A DNA stretch of 54,711 nt, taken from Thalassiosira profunda. Its lineage: Eukaryota; Bacillariophyta; Thalassiosirophyceae; Thalassiosirales; Thalassiosiraceae. This document shows positions 32,801 through 43,044 of the stretch, piece by piece; within the stretch, counting starts at the first letter, position 1, and every line of letters begins with the position of its first letter. The stretch is from assembly GCA_036939355.1 (NCBI GenBank), contig JALLAP010000003.1, forward strand, positions 1 through 54,711, written 5' to 3'. The notes below the pieces were generated by a model. It worked only from the letters and a program-made list of their open reading frames with translations, was not told the DNA's origin and searched no databases. The position numbers and the translations under genes were made by a program.

Positions 32801-35800
32801 AGCTCGCTTTTGCGCACACCGACAATCTTACCTTTCAGCGACCCCGCTGCATTGGCACAGTCGATCAGAGGCATCTTTGGAGGGGCACTATCGACACACG
32901 CGCCACTGTTGCCCCACGCTGCTCCATCGAATCCCAGCCCGTAGATGAACTTCCGTGAGTGCTGCGAGCTGATCACGCCGTCATTCTCGCAGAAGCGTCC
33001 AGCAACCTGAAGCAGGAGGAATTCTTCTTGCCAGCGATTTCCCATGACTGTGTCGCTGAATTCTAGGATCCAATCTCCGGGGATGTTGTTGCCCTGATCG
33101 CCGAGGGAAAGTCGATACGAGACATTGGATGAAGCGAGGAACACCGGCAAAGAGTATCCCTGCTTTCCGCGGCCCTGGTTTCCAGCGATTTGGTGAAAGT
33201 TGACCATCTGTGTGATATCAGGGCTGCGGACGCTTTGCGCAGCAACACCACTTGCGTCCAGCCACACTTCGACCTTCAGCGATGGCGCTGTAGAGCTTTG
33301 AAGGTTCGAAGACCAAACCTTCAGCGCCCGGAGCGGCTCTCGACACAGAATCCCATCCGTGTACCGGCCGCCGAGGCCGAGATTGTTCGATTTCGTGCAC
33401 TTGCCGGTGGACTCGAGGTAGGTGTAATGTCCCGACGCGAGGCTCACGAAGCCGGGCGGGAAGAGCTGGTGCTGGAAGGACGCCTGCTCCTCGGGCGTTG
33501 CGGACATGACGCGTTCGGCGTTGGGCGGGCTCAAGCTGAAGATCCCTCCCCCGCCACTGCCTCCTCGCTGGAGCCAAATCCAAGCGCCTCCCTTCCACAC
33601 GTTCCACTTCACATCGTGAAAGATGTACGAGGGCATGCAGAGCATTCCGGTCACGCCGACATTGCAATCTTCGGGTGGACGTGCGGGAAGAAAGACACGT
33701 GAGATGGGTGCCCTCTGCGATGCGCAACGGACATGGTTGAAACAGCACTCACGGTGGTTCGCCTCCAACACCACATACGCTTCGAACGTCGTCCTCTCGA
33801 TGATTACCGTTGATTGGTCAGGAAGCGCCATATTGCCGTGAGCATAGTACGATTCGGTGATGTGAGCCGAGCACCCATCGGCAAAGTTCTTTGGCAAGGA
33901 TCGAGAAACGACTTGAATCAGAGAGTGTACATATGACGTGCACAAGTACTAATGCAGAACCTCTCACCTTCGTCTCCTTCCAATAGATCAGGTTGTTGTT
34001 GTTGTGCGAGACGTGGCCCCGATGCTGCATGTCTCCGGCATTGTAGTGTCCGACAAAGATGGTATCGTAGTCAACGTTGTTGAGAATGGCCACCGGGCTT
34101 CCTCGATCCACCCCCTCGTTCGTCGTGGCCTTGCACGTGTTGGCCTGGTCGACGTTGAAGCCGTCGTTGTCCAGGCTCTGGTCGGTGTCCCTCGGCGCCG
34201 ATCCCCCGAGGGAGTAGAGGCCGAAGCGGCTGTGGCCGTGGAAGGTGTTGCCCTCCCAGATCCCGAAGGCGAGGTGGGACGTGCACACGCGGCCGTAGGC
34301 GGCGCCGCGTCCGCTGCCTGTTATTGTGTGGGGGCGCACAAGATGTGAAATATCGCATCAGAACACACCGTACATTTCACGTGATACGGAGCAGCTCAAG
34401 ACAACATCACGATACGCACCAGAAGCCTGCAGCAGCAGCCCATTGAACGAATTGCTGGCCCGATTCCCCACAAAGTCATTTGCCGCAGTCTCGGCGTAAA
34501 TCCCCGCCTGATTCAGCGGCGTGTCGCTCTCGGCGTTGTTCGTCCCGGGCACGGTGCACCCCACCAGCACCGAGTGAATCAGGGGGTGGGGGCACACGAC
34601 CACGTTGTACTTGATCTGGTTGTGCATCTCGTTCCCGTCCTCGACGTAAACGCCTGCTCCCCTCACGTCCCAGAGCGCGTTGTTCTCGACCGTCGACCGG
34701 TGCGTGCCGTGGACGATGATCCCTCTTTGATGGCCGTGCTCGACGGCGTTGCCGCTGAACTCGCAGTCCGGACAGTCCCCGAGGCGGTGAAAGTGGAGGC
34801 AGTACTTGCCGTTGATGCCTCTCTGGCCGCACTTCTCCACGCGGGCGTTGCGGATCTTCATCGTCCCCGCGTGCATTTGCGCCGTGTGCAATCCCAGCGT
34901 GCACTTCGAGCGATGCTGCTCGCACCGGCACCCGCTCCCCGCGCCGATGCCATTGGAGCACGGGACGTGACGCAGATCGTCGCCCGTGATGACAATATTG
35001 CGGCTCAAGTTCACCACCTCGGCCGCCAGCAGCGCCGCGCTCCTCGTTTCGCCCTCGTCCAGCGCCTGCGCGGGCGGGAGGAAGGTCGCCTTCCGATTGT
35101 GCTGCGCCCCCGCAAACCCCGCGGCGACGTGCACCGTCCCATCGTCGTCCACCTGCGTGATCACGAACGTGTGCCCCGTCCCGTCGGACGTCTTCTGGGT
35201 CGGGGCGACGCCGAGCCGGTCCCCGACCCGCCATCCCATTCGCACCGGGGAGTGCATCAATTTCATGCTCAAATGTCCGGCCTTGAATTCCTCCGCGAGC
35301 AAGCTCCAGGTGCGCTGCATCTTTCGCCCCGTCACTTCCACCGTCGGCCCTACATCATTTACGTCCCACACATTGCTCGCATCGCCCACGCCGCCGAAGA
35401 ACCGCGACCGTCCGTGATGGTGCACGGCCCCGTTGTCCCGCAGATAGATCCACCCCCTCTTGGAATCGGATTGCAAATTCATGACGAACTTGCCCGCCGG
35501 CCCCTCGACGGCCACGTAGCCCGCGCACAGCCACTGCTCGGCCGCGCTTTGGTCGGCGTCGCGCCAGTACAGCTCTCCTCTTACAACCAGCGCGGGCAAG
35601 ACGACGTTACCGTCCATCACCAGGCGGAGGCCGCGGGGCACGACGCAGACGATGTCGGGGGCGCCGCACTGCAGCTGGGCCGACGCCGCCGACACCACGG
35701 CCACATTGGGATTCTCGCCGTCGAACCCGTCGGCCACCAGGGCCACCTCCGCGGCCGCCCTCCCGTCCAGGCTGCCCCCGTTCACATTGGTCGCGGCGCT

Positions 35801-36088
35801 CGTGGCATTCGCTACTCGGCAGGCGGCGAGCAGCCCCGGCGGCGCGACGGACGGATCGTTCGCGGCCGAGTACGACGCGGCCTCGAGGGCGGGAAAGTTG
35901 GAGAGGTACCGGGTTTCCTCCCACGATTGGTAGGCCGCCGCGGGGCGTTTGCCGAGGAGCGCCAGGAGGAGGAGGAGGCCGAGGCCGAGGCGGCGAGGCG
36001 GAGGGACGTTGTTTGCGGGCGCCGAGCGCCGATGGGGACGACGCCGGGCCGCCGCCGCAGTTGCCGGAGGCGAGCGCCGCGAGGCCAT
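29816..36088 (-). CDS. Large secreted CEMIP/TMEM2-like protein with EGF and five F5/8C domains
   Basis: Six exons (minus): 36088-34420, 34317-33968, 33888-33753, 33668-32832, 32751-29986 and 29901-29816 join to 1947 residues; introns are 79-102 bp. An N-terminal signal anchor (LGLGLLLLLALLGKRPAAA) is followed by a G8-like domain and then a beta-helix with the CEMIP mark (YCLHFHRLGDCP, then HGHQRGIIVHGTHRSTVENN, GVYVEDGNE). Two EGF-like Cys clusters follow at about residues 1000-1085. Five discoidin (F5/8 type C) domains come next, the second to fifth beginning NLARGSSATASQSSTC or close forms, separated by PTxSPT linkers. Animal CEMIP proteins depolymerise hyaluronan; here a glycan-binding or glycan-cutting role at the cell surface is inferred. 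It is divergent from a related gene at 37350. Introns 4 and 6 are 84 bp and stop-free, so retained forms are possible. Confidence 0.85.
30311..31990. repeat. Tandem discoidin modules of about 555-558 bp
   Basis: Three neighbouring F5/8C coding modules are near-copies in DNA. The block ccaaccc(at)cacctccacttcggc occurs at about 30311 and 30869, exactly 558 bp apart, and a diverged form at about 31424, 555 bp further. Each unit includes the PTxSPT linker, so domain and linker were duplicated together. Confidence 0.8.
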
Positions 36089-37349
36089 CGTTCGTTGTTG
36101 GAGGCGATTGTTTGCAAAAGAAGGACAGAGGGTCGCCGCTGCGAGGGCAGCTCACATGTTTGTGTGTTGTGTTGGATGATTTTTGCAAAACAGAGAGGCC
36201 ACGATCATTTGGGTCACACGTTTTTTGCAAGCTCATCGCGAGAAAGCAAGGTCACGCAAAGTCACTTGAGGTCACATACCGAGTTATTCAGTGGGTGCAA
36301 ATCGTCGCCCCGCACTCACCCGGGTGGCCCGTGAGGCTAGGCCTTTTGAGAAGCAGGGCTTGCTCGCAGCTGGACAAACCTGAGTCGCGGTCGTGAATCG
36401 TGAATGACCGCCCCCCTGACTTTGGAGTGCCTCTCTGAGTCCAGGTTAGAGAGCGCGGAAGGCTCAGTGTTTGCTGGTATTGATAGCACCGGTATGGCAT
36501 CCATAGGTTGGGGCGACCTAATTTCAATTCCTAGGGTTCGATCTTCGATCGCCAAAACTTGTCACCGGCCGGTTCTCCGCTGATCTTGGGGCAAAAAGTG
36601 GCTGTAAAAGCGCTGAAGACCAAAGGTAGCCTGTAATTTTTTTACAGGCCACAATAGCCTGTAAAATCACAACACTCATCTTTGTGTTCTCCGAGCTATT
36701 GATAGAGATTTTGTGCTATGTGCATTTTGTGCCTGGTGTCGGCTTTGTTTTTTTTTTAGGAGAGAGATGTAGGCAACAACACAAAAGCAGCTATACCTTT
36801 TGCGCCTGCCGACCCCCACAGGTCTAATGCAACAACATTGCAACATGAAGAGAGAAAGTGCATTTTCAGTTTCAGTAAAAACGAACAGTTAGGTATGATG
36901 CGATCACACCACAAATGCATAAGACGCGCGCACGGGGAGGTGGAGCATCATAGAGAGAGAGGGACACAGTGACTCGCCCGCGCCCGCCGCCACAACACTC
37001 TTTATTCTTCACAACACCGAAATTCATTCTCCTGTGCTTAGATAGAGAGAGATGAGGGGGATGCATGGATGCTGTGGCCCATCGAGCTGCCGGCCTTCCC
37101 TTCTCTACTCAAACCTCTTATCCCTAATGGTCAATTGAATCCCGGCCCTTCACGACCGTCCTCTTCATCCAAGCTGGAATCAGTACAAACAAATATCACC
37201 GGTACAAAATGTGTCTCGGTCGTGTCTGAGAAGTTTCAGAGAGGCCGGCGAGGGGCCGGCCGAGGGGCCGAGCTTGCAAAATGGGCACGCATCATGGCTG
37301 TCATCGCACAAATCGAGGACAACAACAACAACGACGGCACGGAGCAACC
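36089..37349. other. Divergent intergenic region between two G8 genes; hairpin
   Basis: 1.26 kb between the starts of two related secreted-protein genes. Near 36628 there is a perfect 8-bp inverted repeat, gcctgtaa and ttacaggc, around five T, and a second agcctgtaa 30 bp later. An A/T-rich stretch with a run of nine T lies near 36750. The sequence near 36530 (gggttcgatcttcgatcgcc) looks like a tRNA T-arm but the rest of a cloverleaf is absent. No coding region was recognised. Confidence 0.45.
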
Positions 37350-40300
37350 ATGAGGCTCCCCTTTGCCCTCGCCTTCGTCTCGGCGGCGGCGGCGACGGCC
37401 CGGCGCCAGGGCGACGACGCCAGTCAGCTTCGCGGTGGCGCCTCCTCGACCGCCGCCAGCGCACCCCGCTCCTCGAGCTCGCAAACGCACCCCGCCTCCA
37501 ACCTCGCCAGCGCCGCGCCCCGCCTTGCGGAGGCCCTCGTCCATCCCGACGCTGTCGTCGACCTCGTCACCGACGCGCCGCTGGATCCGGCGGCCCACCC
37601 CGAGCTCCTCGCGGCCTCCGACGAGACCGGAAGCGACGACGAGCCTCGTCCCTCGTCCCACGCCCCCGGTCGGGCGCTCATGCCCAACCACGCGCACTAC
37701 GTCGAGTCGGCGTGCAACGCCGACCTCTCCACGGCCGCCTGCGTTGACTGGAGCGATTTGATCAACGGCACGGACATTAGTCTGGCCGAGGTCAAGATCC
37801 CCTGCGGCGCGTGCGTGACGCTCGACGCCTCCCCGGGCCAGCCCCTCTTTGGGAGCACCTTGCAGTTCGGCGAGGGAATCAACGTTGTGGGAAAACTGGT
37901 CATTCCCAACGACGCGGACGTTGATATTGTTACGAAGTACGTGTACGTGCAGGGAGAGCTGGTGATGCCGGCCCCGGCTGCGGGGAGCAGCACCGGGATT
38001 AGCAGCGCGGAGGGCGGGAGCCGGACGAAGATCACTCTGTATGGCAACGAGGAGCTGACGTTCGTGGCGGACAAGGCCACGGATAACAGTCATCTGGAGG
38101 GGAAGAGCGTGAGCTCCAAGGCCTTCGTCGTGGCTGGAGGTGCGTTTTTATCGTTTGGTGCACATCTTGTGCCCGAAAGTTTCCTTCGCCCGTATCTCAC
38201 TCTGTTATTGCAATACTTCTCGCTCGCATCGCCATAAAACACCCCGTTGCATTTGCAAACGCGCACAGGCAAGGTCGACATCGCCGCCATCGATCCCACC
38301 TGCCCCTCGTGGGTCAAGCTCCAATCCGTTCAATACGGCACCTCCCTCCCCAACGTCGCGCTGGGCAAGACCGCCACACAGAGTTCGACCTACAACAACA
38401 TCGCCAATGTTGGTCCCGAGAGTGCGGTCGATGGGAACGACAATTCTTTTATGCACACGTTTTGTTGGCAGGGGATCAACCAATGGTGGGAGGTGGATCT
38501 CGCTGACACCTACACTGTTTCGTCTCTCCACATTGTGAATCGTCTCGACTGCTGCGGTGGCAGGTGCGTGCTCTGTCGATTTCCCCTTTCCGCTTGGCGT
38601 GGCGATTCGTCTCATCCAGCCTCTCTCCATTTTCTTTCGGCAACAGGCTCCATGACTTTGACATCTTCTTCCTGGACGAAAACAAGAATCTGGTGGACTC
38701 CATCTTTCACCCGGGCTGGCTGGGTAATCGAAAGGACATATCTGTTGGTGAGCTCGCGATGCGTTTGCCTCATTCTTCCGATGCATCTGTCATGTCGCTC
38801 ATGCGCGTTCGTTCCTCCTCTCTCCATGTAACAGACCGTGTGAACGCACGCTACGTCAAAATCCAGCTGGGCGACCAGGATTGCCTTCAGCTGGGCGAGG
38901 TAAGAAAGTTCACTGCACAATTAGATACCTAACGCTCATCTGCCAAACCAACGCTCAACAAACCATTCTCTACCATACACTGCCACAGGTGGAAGTGTTC
39001 GGCTGGCTCGCCCCCGGGTCCGTGCCCGTCGAGACGCTCGACGTCCTCACCCTCGGAGACGACGCAGCGCGCTGCTGGGGTGCACCTGGGAGTAGGCTGA
39101 TGCTTACGTCGGACACGTACGATTGGAACGATAGCCACGTGGTCACGGTGGCCGACGTGCCCGGACCTAGCGCGGGGAAAGTGTACGTGCACCCGCTGCC
39201 CAAGAAGAAGACGGCGGTGGACGAGACCTTCGGATATCCCGACTTCGCCGTAGAGGTGGCGTTGCTGGATCGCTCGTTGATCATCGAAGGCGCGGAGGAG
39301 ACGGGCGAGTTTGCCGACATCGGGGGGCATATCATCGTGCTGCATACCCCGCATGTCCAACAGCACTTGGAAGGGGCGCTGCTGCAAAACATGGGCCAGA
39401 TGGGGTGAGTTGTTGCGTGTTCGCCCACAATCTGAGCATCTCTTTGCCTTCGACTAATGCCTACCGTCCATATCTACAGCCGCTTGGGTCGCTACCCCGT
39501 GCATTTCCATATGTCCGAATCAGTTTATGGCTCAACCATTGCCAAGAACGTTATCTACAAGTCCAATCAGCGGTGCATCGTCGTCCACGGATCGCACAAC
39601 GTCACCATCTCCGAAAACGTCGCGTACGACACCAAGGGTCACTGCTACATGCTGGAAGACGGCGGCGAATGGGACAACACCTTTTCGTCGAACCTCGGCG
39701 CACTGACCAAGGCTTTGCCCCGGGACATTATTCGTCCCGGAGAGACTGATCATTTTCCATCGACGTTTTGGATGACTAACCCTAGCAACCACTGGGTTGG
39801 GAATGTGGCCGCCGGCGCCGCGGGGCCCGGCTTCTGGTTCGAGCTCAAGCTGCGCGGTCCATCCGCAGATCTCGCGATCAATCAAGACGTCAATCCGAAG
39901 TATAATCCGCTGGGAACATTCGATGACAATGTTGCACACTCGAACAACTTCCGGGCCGGGATCACGACCTATGAGACGGGGTACCAGGCGCCGGAAGGGA
40001 CGACGTGGTCCAACATCCGGTCGTACAAGAACAAAGGTTTGTAACCGTCTTTCTCCGCGACAGTAATGCGTTCTATGTATCGACCTTGTAAGTCTCACCA
40101 ACATCTCTCCCATTTTTATCCGTAGGCTCTGGTCTTTTCCAGCATGGCACAAAGAACATCCGCCTCAATGGAGGTCTCCTCGCGGACAACCGCGAGGCCG
40201 CCCGCAATTTTGGCCACGATAACGCCGTCTACGATGGAGTCGAGATCATCGGAAGGAGCGAGCACGTCCAGTCCCTCATCGATCAGGGAAGGATCTCGGA

Positions 40301-42002
40301 GAGCTGCGGTCAGGCGGGAGGCATCTCGATCCAGCCCAACGAGGGCATGGGGCGTGGAACAACGATCATGAACTCGCACTTCAGCGGTTTCGATTATGGC
40401 TGTACGGGAGGCAGGAGTGCGGCAATCTATGTCGAAAACGACCAGGTGCGAAACGGAGTCTTCGACGCAGCGCCATCCTTCACCGGCAACACCTTTGGCG
40501 CAAACGACAAGCGCATCTCGGGCTGCCTCGCCATTAACAACTCCCCGGACAACTGGGTGCGTTACATTGCAGTCGAGGACGATGGCAGCATGGGCGGCAT
40601 GCCTGGATTCTACATCCAGGATGAGCCGGCCGTCACCGAATTCATCGATGCCTCCTCTTGTGAAGTGGCGGTCGAAAACTCCTGTCTTCGCTTCTGCCCT
40701 GGCGCCTGCCTCCGCCTCGGAAACGTGCAAGTGAGCCAAGATCTGACCACTGTTGGCTTCAAAATGATTATCTCCGATGGAGCGACGTCCGCCACCGTGC
40801 TGCGCTTGGAAACTTGGTTCTCCGCGCTCCAATCTCATCTCAATGCCCAAGTGCCATTCGTCTTGCCCGCGCCCACGGGCGACAAGTACTCAATCACATT
40901 CACCGATGGCAACGACCAGCCTGCCTGGCCTGGGTACGCCAATCTGCAGCTCGAGAGGGAGCCCACCTGCTCTGGGGCCCTCGCGGATGCGTCCCAAATC
41001 GATTTGATCATGCCTCCTCCCGATGGAAGGTGCGAGGACCTCTTCCATCAAGATGACTTTCCAGCGGTCCACGGCTGGCAGCACTTCTTTGCCGGTATGG
41101 ACATTTTGGAGGAAGCTGGATCGTGGGTGATACGCTCCAATCGGAGGAAGCACGATAGAGGCCATGTCAGTTTCTCGCGCAACGTCGACGCCTCGTGCAT
41201 TGCAGGCCTGGGAGGCAGAACGTACAGCATCTTTGGGAAGATCCGCATCACCGATGCCAATGGGAACTACGTCCAAACAGACGGCACGTCCAACGCGAGC
41301 CCCAAGCTGTCCTTCATCGTCGACGGCGTGAAGACCTGGACCTGGAATCTGGCCACGAATGGAGATGGAACGTGGGCAGAGTTCAGCTTCGACGCCATCC
41401 TACCCATCGATACGAGCTCCGCTTGGAAGGGACGACTCTTGCTCAACGAAGCGACCAAAATGGAGTTCGAGATTGCAGACTGGGGCCTGGTGCTGGTTCC
41501 CAGCGCTTCGGAACCTCCAACTCTATCGCCCTCGAAGAGCCCTACAGAGAGCCCTGTCGCTTCGACGAGCAGCCCGAGCAAATCGCCGACTGCCGGGCCG
41601 ACGGCTTCTCCTTCGGAACCTCCAACTTCACCGCCCTCGAAGAGCCCAAGCTCGCCGCCGACAGCAAGCCCTGTCGCTTCGACGAGCAGCCCGAGCAAAT
41701 CGCCGACTGCCGGGCCGACGGTTTCTCCGTCCACGCCACCCTCGAGTCCACCGTCGACTTCACCTTCGACGAGTCCAACGACGCCCAATCCGACGACACC
41801 CAATCCGACGACGCCCAACCCGACGACACCCAATTCGTGTGTCAACGATCCCAGCTGGACTTATATCACCAACAACGGAAAGACGAAGCGCTGCGACCCC
41901 TGGGTGCAAAGGAAGCCGAGCAGGCGCTGCAACAAGATCAACGACGAAGGTGTCTCGTCTTTTGACGCCTGTCCCGCGTACTGCAATCCTGCGTGCCTGT
42001 AG
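37350..42002 (+). CDS. Secreted CEMIP/TMEM2-like G8 and beta-helix protein with an inserted F5/8C domain, 7 exons
   Basis: Exons 37350-38139, 38269-38563, 38647-38747, 38835-38899, 38989-39404, 39480-40036 and 40126-42002 give 1366 residues. Signal peptide MRLPFALAFVSAAAATA; a G8 domain at about 105-260 (IPCGACVTLD, GKLVIPND, VYVQGELVMPA). A discoidin domain (ALGKTATQSSTY, then VNARYVKIQLGDQDC) coded by exons 2-4 is placed between G8 and the beta-helix. The helix carries the family core GRYPVHFHMSES, QRCIVVHGSHNVTISENVAYD, GHCYMLEDGGEWD, NLGALTKALP and FWMTNPSNHWVGNVAAG. A PSxSPT linker and a final Cys-rich domain (SCVNDPSW, CDPWVQRKPSRRC, ACPAYCNPAC) follow; that last domain is common in diatom secreted proteins. 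Animal relatives bind or cut hyaluronan. Activity here is inferred only. Confidence 0.88.
41517..41830. repeat. PSxSP-coding minisatellite
   Basis: Low-complexity coding repeat for a Ser/Pro/Thr linker. A longer unit starting ccctgtcgcttcgacgagca occurs at 41552 and again 117 bp later at 41669. The end turns into a short gacgccca/gacgaca repeat coding PTTPNPTTPN. Confidence 0.8.
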
Positions 42003-42180
42003 CCTGGCACCCTCAGAGGGTGGGATTCTGTGTACGCTCCCCGATACATTTTGTACGCGGACCTCCAAGATTTTTGCTTGGTGTCGTTTCCCCCGGAGAG
42101 CGGGGCGACTCTTTTTTGTAGACAAGTGATATAATCATCAGTCCAGCGGTCTCAACCCATACCGTAGCTCGTCTGCAAAC

Positions 42181-42708
42181 TCATTGCCAGGCAGCACTGC
42201 CCTCGTCGTCGCTCTCCCCGGGCCCATCACGCTCCTCCCCCTCAATCTCCTCCCCACCGGCCACCTCCCTCCTCCTGCTCGCCTCGTCCTCCTCCTGTAT
42301 CCTTCCCATGAACACCTCCACCGCTCGATCGGACCCCTCGTCCGATTTGATCTGCCTGAATTGCTGCGTCTGTTCGAGCATCGCGGACAGGAAGGCGTCC
42401 TCGGCTTCCTTCGCGGCGTCCTTGAGCTCGTCGCTCTGCGGCACGTCGGCTCCAAATTTATCTTTCTTTATGTTTCTCAGCTCCTCGAGGAGAGAGTCGT
42501 CCTCCTCCTCGTCATAACCACTATCGCCCTCGTCACCACCATCCCCGGGGATGCCCTGCAAGTGCAATGGGGTGTCGTGATAGCCGCGACGATGCATGGG
42601 TTCATGTTGATGGGTCGATGTGCAGGATGCAAATGCGTGCGCGAAGGCGACGGCCGACGCCAGCGACGCCAGCCGCAAAAGCAGCGAGCCACGGGTCGTC
42701 GAATGCAT
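42181..42708 (-). CDS. Small acidic coiled-coil protein, predicted plastid
   Basis: The open frame continues upstream to 43005, but that part lies in the transposon end, so the start is placed at Met 42708, which opens a signal peptide (MHSTTRGSLLLRLASLASAVAFAHA) followed by FASC, a heterokont plastid-import pattern. The product has 175 residues. After a Gly/Asp-rich segment there is a helical part (SLLEELRNIKKDKFGAD, then DELKDAAKEAEDAFLSAMLEQ) likely to form a coiled coil, ending in a Glu/Asp/Arg-rich tail. No known family was recognised. Its 5' leader is short because the hAT element lies about 100 bp upstream of the start. Confidence 0.68.
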   Translation of the reverse strand: MHSTTRGSLLLRLASLASAVAFAHAFASCTSTHQHEPMHRRGYHDTPLHLQGIPGDGGDEGDSGYDEEEDDSLLEELRNIKKDKFGADVPQSDELKDAAKEAEDAFLSAMLEQTQQFRQIKSDEGSDRAVEVFMGRIQEEDEASRRREVAGGEEIEGEERDGPGESDDEGSAAWQ

Positions 42709-42807
42709 CGTCTTCAAAGGGTTGTCGGTCGCTGTCCTCGGCGACGGCGTGCAGGGATTGATGGGCGAGACAAGGTGTGGTGGGGGCTGTTGCTTTCTTT
42801 GGGAGAA

Positions 42808-42815
42808 GCAGAGAG
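42808..42815. repeat. Left target-site duplication of hAT element
   Basis: gcagagag, directly left of the element; identical to 46972-46979. Confidence 0.92.
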
Positions 42816-43044
42816 TAGGTATGAGGCCAGTGGGCAATTTTTGTGGTGGATTGGGCAATCCATTGGGCAATTCGCCTTCTACGTAGGAATACGTAGGCTC
42901 AGTACCAGAGTTTTGGCGGGAAGGGATTCCTCCGGACTGGACTTCTCCGCCCGCTTCGTCTCCGCTCACAACGAGCCGTAGTAATCTTGTTGTCCCCCAG
43001 CTCACGCAGCCATCATCCCAACTTCTTCACCAGCAATTCCAGCC

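Noticed and set aside
33889..33967. Very short intron of 19 bp in the G8/F5/8C gene (acceptor gcattag)
   Set aside because: Too short to splice; the acceptor at ttgccaaag gives a 79-bp intron with the same frame and keeps the protein.
34574..36334. 586-residue open frame on the plus strand
   Set aside because: Antisense of the first exon of the G8/F5/8C gene, which has clear domains and matched splice sites on the minus strand.
36480..36560. Possible tRNA (T-arm-like gggttcgatcttcgatcgcc)
   Set aside because: No acceptor, D-arm or anticodon stem pairs could be placed around it.
42709..43005. N-terminal extension of the plastid gene at 42181-42708
   Set aside because: It crosses the left end of the hAT element, and the internal Met starts a clear import signal.
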